A DNA stretch of 64,000 nt, taken from contig NZ_RJVO01000002.1 of assembly GCF_003730135.1 (NCBI RefSeq), positions 62,001-126,000 of the forward strand. The letters run 5' to 3'. This document shows, one piece after another, positions 36,418 through 45,490 of the stretch; the first letter of the stretch is position 1, and each line of letters opens with the position of its first letter. Source of the stretch: Stagnimonas aquatica (GTDB lineage Bacteria; Pseudomonadota; Gammaproteobacteria; Nevskiales; Nevskiaceae). The notes below the pieces were generated by a model. It was not told the origin of the DNA. It did not search any database and was given only the letters and a program-made list of their open reading frames with translations. The translations under genes and the position numbers were made by a program.

Positions 36418-37059
36418 ATGCGGAAGACTGTCCAAACCCTCGCTTTGCTCGCCAGTGGAGTCGGCGTGGTGTTTGCCGCCGCACCGCGCGGTGAAGCGCC
36501 GGAAGCGCGGGCGTATTTGTCGATTGGTTATGGACAGGCGAAGCAGGTGCCCAGCCAGTTCTTCTACGGTCTGCGTCTGGATCACGGCAGCGATTCCGAA
36601 CTGCACGGCGCCGCGCCCATCGCGCAGCTGTCCTTCGACCGCCAGGGTTTCGAGAGCGCCCGCCTCAACGGCCTGCCGTTCACCCGCCGCCTGAGCGCCA
36701 ACCAGGACGAGAGCACCGGCAGCGAAGGCGGCCTGTTCAGCAACTACTCGGCGGTCGACTGGACCCTGCTGGCGGTCGGCGCGGTCGGCATCGGCTTCGC
36801 GATCGCGCAGGTCGCCGACTCCAAGGACACGCCCGATCCGGCGCCCGGCAGCTCCTCCGGTGGCAGCTCGGCGGGCGGCTCCAGTGGTGGCAGTGGCTCC
36901 AGCGGCGGCAGCGGTTCCAGCGGTGGCGGCGTGCTGGGCGGCCTGCTGCTCGGCGGTTATGCCGAAACCCAGTCCGGCGGCGACCAGAACCGCAGCGCCG
37001 AGTACGCCGAATGGCTTGATGGCGGCACCGGCCAGATGGGCGACCTGGCTCCGCGCTGA
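36418..37059 (+). CDS. Secreted/membrane hypothetical protein with Gly-Ser-rich tail
   Basis: 213-residue protein: signal peptide (TLALLASGVGVVFAAAPRG), a mature part with YLSIGYGQAKQVPSQFFYGLRLDHG and PIAQLSFDRQGFESARLNGLPF, one hydrophobic span (WTLLAVGAVGIGFAIAQVAD, about residues 116-135), then a low-complexity Gly/Ser stretch (about 146-182) and a hydrophobic GVLGGLLLGGYAE. AAGGAG precedes the ATG at 36418. No family recognised. Followed by a strong terminator, so it is a single-gene unit. Confidence 0.7.
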   Translation: MRKTVQTLALLASGVGVVFAAAPRGEAPEARAYLSIGYGQAKQVPSQFFYGLRLDHGSDSELHGAAPIAQLSFDRQGFESARLNGLPFTRRLSANQDESTGSEGGLFSNYSAVDWTLLAVGAVGIGFAIAQVADSKDTPDPAPGSSSGGSSAGGSSGGSGSSGGSGSSGGGVLGGLLLGGYAETQSGGDQNRSAEYAEWLDGGTGQMGDLAPR

Positions 37060-37080
37060 ACCGTTTTTTGCTTGAATGCA

Positions 37081-37105
37081 GGGGAGCCCACCGGCTCCCC
37101 TTTTT
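37081..37105 (+). terminator. Rho-independent terminator
   Basis: GGGGAGCC (37081-37088) CACC GGCTCCCC (37093-37100) TTTTT, 21 bases after the stop of the Gly-Ser-rich protein gene and before the HTTM-DCC gene. Confidence 0.92.
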
Positions 37106-37126
37106 ATTGCCGCTCCCCTTTCCGCC

Positions 37127-38971
37127 ATGAGTTCCGACAGCCTCGCCATCCGCCATCCGCGGCTGCATGCCGTCTTCGGCATCGACCTGCGCACGCTGGC
37201 CCTGTTCCGCGCCGCCCTGGCCTCGGTGCTGCTGTTCGACTTGCTGCGCCATTACGGCGACCTCGGCAGCCTCTACAGCGACGCCGGCGTGATGCCGCGC
37301 CAGTGGCTGGTGCAGTTCGACACGCCCTGGCATCTGTCGATCTACCTGATCAACGGCACGCCGCTGATCACCGGCCTGCTGCTGGCGGTACAGGCACTGG
37401 CGGCGCTGGCGCTGCTGCTGGGCTGGCGCACGCGACTGGCGGCGGTGCTGAGCTTCCTGATGTGGGGCTGGCTGTGCAACCGCAATCCGCTGGTGCTGAT
37501 CGGCGGCGACCTGCTGATGGCCTGCCTGCTGTTCTGGGCCTGCCTGCTGCCGGTGGGCGCGCGCTGGAGCGCCGACGCCGCGCTGTCGCGGACGCCGCCA
37601 CCGGCAGACCCGCGCCATCTGTCCTGGGCCAGCGCCGGCCTGCTGTTGCAGGTGATGTCGGTGTACTTCTACAGCGCCATCCTGAAGAGCGGCCCGGAGT
37701 GGCTGCCCGACTACACGGCGGTCTATTACGCGCTGAGCCTGGACCGTTACGCCACGCCGCTGGGCCAGTGGCTGCTCCACTTCCCTGTGCTGATGCAGGG
37801 ACTCACCGCCTACGTCTGGTGGCTGGAGCTGCTCGGCCCGCCGGCGATCCTGCTCGCGCCACTGCTGCCCGGCCGCCTCGGCACCGGCCTGCGCGCCCTG
37901 CTGATGCTGGCCTTCATGAGCCTGCACATCGGCTTTCTGCTGTGCCTTGAACTGGGGCATTTCCCGTTCGTGAGCCTGAGCTCGCTGACGGTGTTCCTGG
38001 GTGCCTGGTTCTGGAACTGGCGCGCGGGCCAGCCGCGCGCGCAGCAGCGCCTGACCATCTACTACGACCAGGACTGCGGCTTCTGCCGCAAGACCAGCGT
38101 GCTGTTCCGGGTATTCCTCGGCCTGCAGCAGACCAGCATCCAGCCGGCGCAACCGCAGCCGCGCGCCCGCGCACTGCTGGAGGCCAACGGCTCCTGGGTG
38201 GTGATCGACCAGGACGACCGCGCCTACCTGAAGTGGCAGGCCTACCTGCGCCTGCTGGCCGCCTCGCCGCTGTTCGGCTGGCTGCACCGGCCGCTCTCCG
38301 CCGCCGTACTGGCCGGCCCCGGCGAACGGGCCTATGACTTCGTCGGCCGCCACCGTGGCGCCTTCGCCCGGCTCAGCGCGCCGCTGCTGGGCGAACGCGA
38401 GACGCGCTTCGAAACCGGGCCGGGCGGACAAACGCTGGCGGCGCTGGCGCTGGCGCTGATCGCGGCCTGGAACCTGAGCACCATCCAGGTGTTGCCGGCC
38501 CGCGTCCAGGACGGCCTGCGGCCGCTGTTCCAGCTCAGCCGGCTGGAGCAGTTCTGGAACATGTTCGCGCCCTACCCGCTCAAGGACGACGGCTGGATGG
38601 TGATCGACGGCCAACTCGCCAACGGCGACAACGTCGACGTGCTGAACCCCGGGCAGGCGCCAAACTACGACAAGCCCGAGCATCTCTCGCAGACCCACCG
38701 CAACATCCGCTGGCACAGCTACCTCGGCCGGCTGTCGGAGAAGGACTTTGCCCGCCACCGCCTGTGGTTCGGCAAGTATCTGTGCCGGCAGTGGAACGCC
38801 GACAAGCTGGACAGCGACCGCGAGCACCGGCTGCTGCGCTTCAAGATCAACTACGTGTTCGAACCAACCCCGCCGCCCGGCCAGATCACGCACACCGAGC
38901 AGCAGACCCTGTGGAGCCACGAGTGCTTCCCCTCGGCGGCCGACAGCGACAGCGAAGCCAAGACTCCATGA
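37127..38971 (+). CDS. HTTM-domain membrane protein fused to a DCC thiol-oxidoreductase-like domain
   Basis: 614-residue protein. Residues about 15-295 are an HTTM (vitamin-K-dependent carboxylase-like) multi-span domain: LALFRAALASVLLFDLL, YSDAGVMPRQWLVQ, LLLGWRTRLAAVLSFLMWGW, YFYSAILKSGPEWLPDYTAV, and further helices. Residues about 308-420 are a DUF393/DCC thiol-disulfide-oxidoreductase-like domain with YYDQDCGFCRKTS (C317, C320). The rest has one span (LAALALALIAAWNLS) and a soluble C-terminus with NMFAPYPLKDDGWMVIDG. Lys of SAILKSG corresponds to the family core. Start ATG at 37127. Its stop overlaps the tatD start (ATGA). Function unknown; a membrane redox or carboxylation role is only a guess. 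Confidence 0.82.
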   Translation: MSSDSLAIRHPRLHAVFGIDLRTLALFRAALASVLLFDLLRHYGDLGSLYSDAGVMPRQWLVQFDTPWHLSIYLINGTPLITGLLLAVQALAALALLLGWRTRLAAVLSFLMWGWLCNRNPLVLIGGDLLMACLLFWACLLPVGARWSADAALSRTPPPADPRHLSWASAGLLLQVMSVYFYSAILKSGPEWLPDYTAVYYALSLDRYATPLGQWLLHFPVLMQGLTAYVWWLELLGPPAILLAPLLPGRLGTGLRALLMLAFMSLHIGFLLCLELGHFPFVSLSSLTVFLGAWFWNWRAGQPRAQQRLTIYYDQDCGFCRKTSVLFRVFLGLQQTSIQPAQPQPRARALLEANGSWVVIDQDDRAYLKWQAYLRLLAASPLFGWLHRPLSAAVLAGPGERAYDFVGRHRGAFARLSAPLLGERETRFETGPGGQTLAALALALIAAWNLSTIQVLPARVQDGLRPLFQLSRLEQFWNMFAPYPLKDDGWMVIDGQLANGDNVDVLNPGQAPNYDKPEHLSQTHRNIRWHSYLGRLSEKDFARHRLWFGKYLCRQWNADKLDSDREHRLLRFKINYVFEPTPPPGQITHTEQQTLWSHECFPSAADSDSEAKTP

Positions 38972-39798
38972 TCGATATAGGCGCAAACCTGGCGCACGAA
39001 AGCTTCGCGCCGGACTACCCCGCCGTGCTCGAACGCGCCTGGGCGGCCGGCGTCGAGCACATCGTGCTGACCGGATCCTGCCGCGCTTCCAACCGGCAGG
39101 TGGCGGCCCTGGCGGCGGCCGATCCGGCGCGGCTGTCCTGCACCGCCGGCCTGCACCCGCACCACGCCAGCGACTGGAGCGAGGAAGACGCCGAGCTGAT
39201 CCGCGCGCTGGCGGCGCTGCCGCAGCTGGTGAGCCTGGGCGAATGCGGGCTGGACTATTACCGCGACCTCTCTCCGCGCGAGGTGCAGCGCCGCGTGTTC
39301 GCGGCGCAGCTGGAACTGGCCGTCGCGCTCAACAAGCCGGTGTTCCTGCACCAGCGTGGCGCGCATGTCGATTTTCTGCCGATGCTGCGCGAGTACCGGC
39401 CGCAACTCGTCGATGCCTGCGTGCACTGCTTCACCGACAGCCGCGAGGCGATGGAAAGCTATGCCGAGCTGGACTGCTACATCGGCATCACCGGCTGGGC
39501 CTGCGACAAGAAGCGCGGCGCACCGCTGCGCGAGGTGGTGCCGCACATCCCCGCCGAGCGCCTGCTGATCGAGACCGACGCGCCCTATCTGCTGCCGCAG
39601 AACGTGCCGCGCGGCCAGCGGCCATCGAGCCTGCACAGCGACAAACCCGGCATCGACGGCCGCCGCAACGAGCCCGCCTACCTGCCCTATGTGGCGCAGG
39701 CGCTGGCAGAGCTGCGCGGCGAAAGCCTGGAGGCGCTGGCAGCACGCACGACCGCCAACGCCCGGCGTTTCTACCGGCTTTTGGGAAACCCTGCATAA
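38968..39798 (+). CDS. tatD: TatD family metal-dependent hydrolase
   Basis: 276-residue TIM-barrel nuclease. The start MIDIGANLAHESF matches E. coli TatD (rather than YcfH/YjjV). Metal-site motifs are TAGLHPHHAS, SLGECGLDYYRDL (Glu), VFLHQRGAH (His), DACVHCFTDS (His) and LIETDAPYLLP (Asp). TatD has 3'-5' exonuclease activity used in DNA repair and cell-death DNA degradation. Overlaps the HTTM-DCC gene by ATGA, so the two are co-translated. Convergent with ilvD. Confidence 0.93.
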   Translation: MIDIGANLAHESFAPDYPAVLERAWAAGVEHIVLTGSCRASNRQVAALAAADPARLSCTAGLHPHHASDWSEEDAELIRALAALPQLVSLGECGLDYYRDLSPREVQRRVFAAQLELAVALNKPVFLHQRGAHVDFLPMLREYRPQLVDACVHCFTDSREAMESYAELDCYIGITGWACDKKRGAPLREVVPHIPAERLLIETDAPYLLPQNVPRGQRPSSLHSDKPGIDGRRNEPAYLPYVAQALAELRGESLEALAARTTANARRFYRLLGNPA

Positions 39799-39800
39799 GT

Positions 39801-39828
39801 CGTCATGCCGGCGTTCACCGGCATGACG
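39801..39828. repeat. REP-like hairpin between tatD and ilvD
   Basis: CGTCATGCCGG (39801-39811) / CCGGCATGACG (39818-39828), six-base loop. The CGTCATGCCGGC type is a widespread dispersed palindrome in gammaproteobacteria; here it lies at the convergence point of tatD and ilvD and could limit transcription from both sides. Confidence 0.75.
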
Positions 39829-39862
39829 GACTGGTTTGAACCTGTGCAGACTTTCCCGGGGT

Positions 39863-41548
39863 TTACTCGCCGTCGGTGACCGCGCCTTTCGAGGCGCTGC
39901 TGACGATGCGCGCGAACTTGCCGAGCACGCCACGGGTGTAGCGCGGCGGCGGCTGCACCCACTTGGCCTTGCGGGCGGCCAGCGTGGCGTCATCGACATT
40001 CACCTGGATCAACTGCTGCTTGGCGTCGATGGTGAGGCTGTCGCCGTCCTCGATCAGGGCGATCGGGCCGCCGACATAGGCCTCCGGCGCGACATGGCCG
40101 ACGACCATGCCCCAGGTACCGCCGGAGAAGCGGCCGTCGGTAATCAGGCCGACGCTCTCGCCCAGGCCCTGGCCGACCAGGGCACTGGTCGGTGCCAGCA
40201 TCTCCGGCATGCCGGGGCCGCCGCGCGGGCCGATGTAGCGGATCACCACCACGTCGCCGGCCTTGATGGCATTGGCCATGATCGCGGCCATGCACTCGTC
40301 CTCGCTGTTGAACACCCGCGCCGGGCCGGTGATCGAGGGGTTCTTCAGGCCGGTGATCTTCGCCACCGCGCCGTCGGGGGCAAGATTGCCCTTGAGCACG
40401 GCCAGATGTCCCTGACGGTACATCGGCTGGTCGAAGGGGCGGATCACGTCCTGATCGGCGCGCGGCGCGTCGGGCACGCTGGCCAGCGCCTCGGCCAGGG
40501 TTTCACCGGTGATCGTCAGCGCATCGCCGTGCAACAGGCCGTTCACCAGCAGCATCTTCAGCACCTGCGGCACGCCGCCGGCGCGGTGGAAGTCCACCGC
40601 CACGTACTTGCCGCTGGGCTTCAGGTCGCAGAGCACCGGGGTGCGCAGGCGGATCACCTCGACATCGTCAAGCGTGAACGCCACCTGGGCGGCGTGGGCG
40701 ATGGCGAGAAAGTGCAAGACGCCGTTGGTGGAACCGCCGGTGGCCATGATCAGGGCCATGGCGTTTTCGATGGCCTTGCGGGTCACCACGTCACGCGGCT
40801 TGATGTCCTTGGCGATGGCCTGCACCAGCACCCGCGCCGAATCGGCGGCGGAATCGGCCTTTTCCGGGTCCGGCGAAGCCATCTGGCTGGAACCCAGCAG
40901 CGACATGCCCAGGGCCTCGAAGGCTGACGACATGGTGTTGGCGGTATACATGCCGCCGCAGGCGCCGACGCTGGGACAGGCGTTTTTCTCGATGCCGAGA
41001 AAATCCTCCTCGCTCATCTTGCCGGCCTGGAAGCTGCCCACCGCCTCAAAGGAGGAGACCACGGTCAGCGGCACGCCCTTCCAGCTGCCGGGCTTGATGG
41101 TGCCGGCGTAGACGAACACGCCGGGGATGTTCATCCGCAGCATGCCGATCATCGCGCCCGGCATGTTCTTGTCGCAGCCGCCGATCACCAGCACGCCGTC
41201 CATGCACTGCGAGGACACCGCGGTCTCGATGGAGTCGGCGATCACCTCGCGCGACACCAGCGAGTACTTCATGCCCTCGGTGCCCATCGAGATGCCGTCG
41301 GTGACGGTGGGAATGCCGAAGGTCTGGGGCATGGCGCCGACCGCTTTCAGGGCCGCCGCAGCACGGTCGGTCAGCGGCTGGATGCCGGCATTGCAGGGGT
41401 TCATCGTCGAATGCGCGTTGGCGACACCGACGATGGGCTTCACGAAGTCACCGTCGCCAAAACCGACCGCGCGCAGCATGGCGCGGTTGGGGCTGCGGGC
41501 GACGCCCGCGGTAATGGTCTTGGACTTCCTGTTGAGGGGCTCGGACAT
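39863..41548 (-). CDS. ilvD: Dihydroxy-acid dehydratase
   Basis: 561-residue iron-sulfur dehydratase of the isoleucine/valine pathway. Motifs: [14 protein letters not shown] (cluster Cys), [16 protein letters not shown] (cluster Cys), [19 protein letters not shown], and the C-terminal [21 protein letters not shown] with its Ser. The length and the second cluster pattern fit the short [2Fe-2S]-type IlvD used by many bacteria rather than the 616-aa enterobacterial form. Stands alone in the minus strand, divergent from the patatin gene. With ilvA it gives two steps of isoleucine synthesis in this window. Confidence 0.96.
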   Translation of the reverse strand: MSEPLNRKSKTITAGVARSPNRAMLRAVGFGDGDFVKPIVGVANAHSTMNPCNAGIQPLTDRAAAALKAVGAMPQTFGIPTVTDGISMGTEGMKYSLVSREVIADSIETAVSSQCMDGVLVIGGCDKNMPGAMIGMLRMNIPGVFVYAGTIKPGSWKGVPLTVVSSFEAVGSFQAGKMSEEDFLGIEKNACPSVGACGGMYTANTMSSAFEALGMSLLGSSQMASPDPEKADSAADSARVLVQAIAKDIKPRDVVTRKAIENAMALIMATGGSTNGVLHFLAIAHAAQVAFTLDDVEVIRLRTPVLCDLKPSGKYVAVDFHRAGGVPQVLKMLLVNGLLHGDALTITGETLAEALASVPDAPRADQDVIRPFDQPMYRQGHLAVLKGNLAPDGAVAKITGLKNPSITGPARVFNSEDECMAAIMANAIKAGDVVVIRYIGPRGGPGMPEMLAPTSALVGQGLGESVGLITDGRFSGGTWGMVVGHVAPEAYVGGPIALIEDGDSLTIDAKQQLIQVNVDDATLAARKAKWVQPPPRYTRGVLGKFARIVSSASKGAVTDGE

Positions 41549-41637
41549 GGCTTCACTGCTTTGGCGGCCGGAGGGGGCGCAGATTGTAAGGTTTCAGTCC
41601 GCCGATAGACTGCCGGGCATCACCAGAACGCCTCGTC

Positions 41638-43443
41638 ATGCCCACCGACCGCCGCTCCGCCGCCAGCCTGCTGGCCCAGACCAAGCCCTTTCGCGGCCTG
41701 CCCGCCGAGGTCATCGAGGCCTTCGCCGAGCGCTGTCAGCTGCGGCTGCTGCACACCGGCGAAGCCCTGTTCCGCCAGGGCGACAGCGTCGCGGCGCTGT
41801 ACGTGGTGGGTGTCGGTCGTCTGCGCGCCTATGGCAACCGAGCCGGCAGCGAACAGGCGCTGGGCGAGATCGGTGCCCTGGAAACCATCGGCGAGATCGT
41901 GATGCTGGCCGGCGAGCGCCACACCGCGACGGTGCGGGCGGTGCGCGACAGCGCCATCCTCTGCCTCGACCGCGAGGCGCTGATGACCCTACTGCGCCAG
42001 TACCCGGAGGCCCTGCTGCAGCTCTCGCAGGTGGTGGTCGGGCGCCTGCTCGACCGTCTGCGCAACCCCGATCCCGGTCCGCCGGGGCCGCGCACGCTGT
42101 GTCTGCTGCCGGCCACGCCGGGTGTCGATGTCCGCGCGCTCGGCGCGCAATTGCAGGCCTGCTACGGCCAGCTCGGCCGGGTCTGCCTGCTCGACGCCGC
42201 GACGGTGGACGCGGCACTGGGCGCCGGCATCGCCCACAGCCGCTTCGACGATGCCACCAACAACGCCCGCCTGGTCCGCTGGCTGAGCGCGCTGGAGAGC
42301 GACTACAGCTACCTGATCTACCTGGCCGACGACCAGCCCGGTCCCTGGGCGCGCCGCTGCATGCGCCAGGCCGACCGCATCCTGGTGCTCGCCGACGAGA
42401 GCAGCGGCAGCGCCCGCCCGACGCCGATGCTGCGACTGCTGGCGGAGACCGATGTCGAGGCGGTGATCGCGGTGGCGCTGCGCCTGGAGCGCAGCGCGCT
42501 GGCCGGCAGCGATCCGCTGGGCTGGTGCCAGGCCGCCGGTGCCGAGACCCATTACTTCCTGCACGACGCCCAGTCGGTGCCGGCGCTGGCGCGCAGCCTG
42601 GTCGGCCAGGCGGTGGGCTTCGTGCTCGGCGGCGGCGGTGCCCGTGGCTTTGCCCACCTGGGCCTGCTGCGGGCGGCGCGCGAGCTGGGCATCCCCATCG
42701 ACCTGATCGGCGGCACCAGCATGGGCGCCTTCATCGGCGCCCTGCACGCCGAGGGCCGCAGCGTGGAGGAGATCACCGAGCTGATGCGCGAAACCTTCGT
42801 GCAGCGCAACTTCCTCAACGACTACATGCTGCCGCGAGTGGCGCTGCTGCGTACCCGCAAGTTCCGCCAGCGGCTGGGCAGCATCTTCGGCGAACGCCGC
42901 CTGGAGCAACTGGCGACGCCGTTCTTCTGCGTCAGCACCAGCCTCACGCGCGGCGTCGCGGTGGTGCACGAAAGCGGCCGGCTGCGCGACTGGGTCGGCA
43001 CCAGCATGGCGGTGCCCGGCATCGCGCCGCCGATGGTCTGGAACGAGGAGCTGCTCGCCGACGGCGCGGTGGTCAACAGCCTGCCGGCCGACGTGATGCG
43101 CCAGTTCGGCCGGGGCGCGGTGATCGCCTGCGATGTCAGCAGCGACACCGCCCTACGCGCCGAGGGCGTCTCCGGCCCCGACTTCGACGCCCTGTTCCAC
43201 TGGACCGGCCTGAGCCCGCGTCCGGGGCTGTTCGACATCCTGCTGCGCTCGGCGACGCTGTCCAGCGCCGGCAGCAGCCGTGGTCAGGCCGCGCACGCCG
43301 ACTGCCTGATCCGCATGCCCACCGCCGGCGTCGGCCTGTTCCAGTGGAAGGCCCTGGACCGCCTGCTCGACAGCGCCTACCGCCACGCCCTGGTCGAGCT
43401 GGAGGCCTTCAAGCCGCGCCTGCCGCCCCTGGCCCGGGGCTGA
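41638..43443 (+). CDS. Patatin-like phospholipase with N-terminal cyclic-nucleotide-binding domain (NTE/RssA type)
   Basis: 601-residue protein. Residues about 15-125 form a CRP-like cNMP-binding domain (FRQGDSVAALYVVGVGRLRA, ALGEIGALETIGEIVML). Residues about 140-310 hold a linker domain typical of NTE-family bacterial proteins. The patatin core has the oxyanion motif GGGGARG (331-337), catalytic S361 in GGTSMGA and D475 in DGAVVNSLP, so the Ser-Asp dyad is complete. Expected to hydrolyse lysophospholipids or phospholipids at the membrane under nucleotide or effector control. Confidence 0.92.
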   Translation: MPTDRRSAASLLAQTKPFRGLPAEVIEAFAERCQLRLLHTGEALFRQGDSVAALYVVGVGRLRAYGNRAGSEQALGEIGALETIGEIVMLAGERHTATVRAVRDSAILCLDREALMTLLRQYPEALLQLSQVVVGRLLDRLRNPDPGPPGPRTLCLLPATPGVDVRALGAQLQACYGQLGRVCLLDAATVDAALGAGIAHSRFDDATNNARLVRWLSALESDYSYLIYLADDQPGPWARRCMRQADRILVLADESSGSARPTPMLRLLAETDVEAVIAVALRLERSALAGSDPLGWCQAAGAETHYFLHDAQSVPALARSLVGQAVGFVLGGGGARGFAHLGLLRAARELGIPIDLIGGTSMGAFIGALHAEGRSVEEITELMRETFVQRNFLNDYMLPRVALLRTRKFRQRLGSIFGERRLEQLATPFFCVSTSLTRGVAVVHESGRLRDWVGTSMAVPGIAPPMVWNEELLADGAVVNSLPADVMRQFGRGAVIACDVSSDTALRAEGVSGPDFDALFHWTGLSPRPGLFDILLRSATLSSAGSSRGQAAHADCLIRMPTAGVGLFQWKALDRLLDSAYRHALVELEAFKPRLPPLARG

Positions 43444-43573
43444 GAGCCACCGCGACGGCCACCGGGGCCGGATTTGCTGCACTGCGGCGACTCGGGTTCG
43501 CGTCACGGCGGCCAATGGCAAGCTGCCTTACCTCGCCCATTCTTCGCGCCGCCAATCTTTTGGAGTGCCTCCC

Positions 43574-45391
43574 ATGCCCGCCTACAAAGCCCCTCTGCGC
43601 GACACCCGCTTCCTGATGAACGAGGTGTTCGACTACCCGGCCCACTATGCCGGCCTTGCCAACGGCAAGGACGCCGACCCGGAAACCGTCGGCGCCATCC
43701 TCGAAGCCTGTGCCCAGTTCTGCGAGCAGACCCTGTCGCCGCTCAACCTCAGCGGCGACCAGGAAGGCTGCACCCTCAAGGACGGCAAGGTGACCACGCC
43801 CAAGGGCTTCAAGGAAGCCTACGAGGAGTTCGTCGCCGGCGGCTGGCAGGGTCTCTCCCACCCCACCGAATACGGCGGCCAGGGCCTGCCGATGTCGCTG
43901 GGCCTGATCAAGTCGGAGATGATGGGCACCGCCAACTGGTCGTTCACCATGTACCCCGGCCTGTCGCTGGGCGCGATGAACACCATCCTCCAGCACGCCT
44001 CGCAGGAGCTGAAGGATCTCTACATGCCGGCGCTCACCGAGGGCCGCTGGGGCGGCACCATGTGCCTCACCGAGCCGCAGTGCGGCACCGACCTGGGCCA
44101 GGTGAAGACCAAGGCCGAGCCCAACGCCGACGGCAGCTACCGCATCAGCGGCACCAAGATCTTCATCAGCTCCGGTGATCACGACCTCACCGAGAACATC
44201 GTCCACATCGTGCTCGCGCGCCTGCCCGACGCGCCGGCCGGCACCCGCGGCATCTCGCTGTTCATCGTGCCGAAGATCAAGGTGAAGGCCGATGGCTCGC
44301 TGGACGGCAGCAACAACGTGGTCTGCTCGGCGCTGGAGCACAAGATGGGCATCCGCGCCTCGGCCACCGCCGTGCTCAACTTCGAGGAGTCCACCGGCTA
44401 TCTGATCGCCGAGCCGAACAAGGGCCTCGAAGCCATGTTCACCTTCATGAACACCGCCCGCATCGGCACCGCCGTGCAGGGCGTGGCGCATGCCGAGCTG
44501 AGCTTCCAGGGCGCGCTGGCCTACGCCAAGGAGCGCCGCTCGATGCGCGCGCTGAGCGGCAAGAAGGAGCCGGAGAAAGTCGCCGACGCGATCATCCATC
44601 ACGCCGACGTGCGTCGCATGCTGATGACCCAGAAGGCCTTCGCCGAGGGCGGTCGCGCGATGATCTACTTCGCCGCGCAGTACTCCGACCACATGGTCAA
44701 CGGCATCCTCGAAAACGACGCCAAGAAGTACAAGGAGTGGGACGACAAGCTGGGCTTCTTCACCCCCATCCTCAAGGGCTTCCTGACCGAGATGGGCCTG
44801 GAGTCGGCCAACCTCGGCATGCAGGTGTTCGGTGGCCACGGCTACATCAAGGAACACGGCATGGAGCAGATCGCCCGCGACGCGCGCATCTCCACCCTGT
44901 ACGAGGGCACCACCGGCATCCAGGCGCTGGACCTCTTGGGCCGCAAGGTGCTGCTGACCACCCGTGGCAAATGCGTGCGCGAGTTCACCGCCACCATCGC
45001 CAAGTTCGCGGTGGACCACCTGCGCAACCCCAAGCTGCGCCGCTACGCCACCGACCTCGGCCGCTACGCCGCCGAGTGGAACCTGCTGACCATGCGGCTG
45101 ATGCTGTCGGCCCGCAAGGACCGCGACGTGGTGAGCGCCGCCAGCCATCACTTCCTGATGTACTCCGGCTACGTGATGATGGCCTACTTCTGGGCGCTGC
45201 AAGCCTCGGTCGCCAACGACAAGCTGGCCCACGGCGGCAGCGAAAAGCCGGAGTTCTACAAGGCCAAGCTGGCGATGGCGCGCTTCTACTTCGACCATCT
45301 GCTGCCGCGCGCCAAGGGCCACGCCAGCTCGATGATCAAGCCGAGCAAGACGCTGACCAAGCTGCCGGTCGAGCACTTCGTGTTCGAGTGA
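43574..45391 (+). CDS. Acyl-CoA dehydrogenase with extended C-terminal domain (FadE/DmdC-like)
   Basis: 605-residue FAD-dependent enzyme. N-terminal PLRDTRFLMNEVFDY, flavin/substrate motifs MCLTEPQCGTDLGQVKTKA and GTKIFISSGDHDL, VFGGHGYIKEHGMEQIARDARI, and YEGTTGIQALDLLGRK with the catalytic Glu in YEGT. The C-terminal 130 residues form the extra helical domain of this subgroup, which includes long-chain FadE and 3-methylmercaptopropionyl-CoA dehydrogenases. The ATG at 43574 follows GGAG (43562-43565). Likely a beta-oxidation enzyme. A terminator follows. Confidence 0.92.
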   Translation: MPAYKAPLRDTRFLMNEVFDYPAHYAGLANGKDADPETVGAILEACAQFCEQTLSPLNLSGDQEGCTLKDGKVTTPKGFKEAYEEFVAGGWQGLSHPTEYGGQGLPMSLGLIKSEMMGTANWSFTMYPGLSLGAMNTILQHASQELKDLYMPALTEGRWGGTMCLTEPQCGTDLGQVKTKAEPNADGSYRISGTKIFISSGDHDLTENIVHIVLARLPDAPAGTRGISLFIVPKIKVKADGSLDGSNNVVCSALEHKMGIRASATAVLNFEESTGYLIAEPNKGLEAMFTFMNTARIGTAVQGVAHAELSFQGALAYAKERRSMRALSGKKEPEKVADAIIHHADVRRMLMTQKAFAEGGRAMIYFAAQYSDHMVNGILENDAKKYKEWDDKLGFFTPILKGFLTEMGLESANLGMQVFGGHGYIKEHGMEQIARDARISTLYEGTTGIQALDLLGRKVLLTTRGKCVREFTATIAKFAVDHLRNPKLRRYATDLGRYAAEWNLLTMRLMLSARKDRDVVSAASHHFLMYSGYVMMAYFWALQASVANDKLAHGGSEKPEFYKAKLAMARFYFDHLLPRAKGHASSMIKPSKTLTKLPVEHFVFE

Positions 45392-45410
45392 TACCAAGGC
45401 GGCAATGACG

Positions 45411-45434
45411 ACGGGGCCTTCGGGCCCCGTTTTC
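45411..45434 (+). terminator. Rho-independent terminator
   Basis: ACGGGGCC (45411-45418) TTCG GGCCCCGT (45423-45430) then TTTCGTTT, 19 bases after the acyl-CoA dehydrogenase stop. The UUCG tetraloop is typical of stable hairpins. Confidence 0.92.
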
Positions 45435-45490
45435 GTTTCCGGCGCGGGCTGCGGCTACCATCCAGGCCAAGCCCCGTTGACGGAACAACC

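Noticed and set aside
41127-43616. 829-codon plus-strand frame overlapping the patatin gene
   Set aside because: It is in another frame of the same strand; the patatin frame carries cNMP-binding, GGGGARG, GTSMG and DGA motifs.
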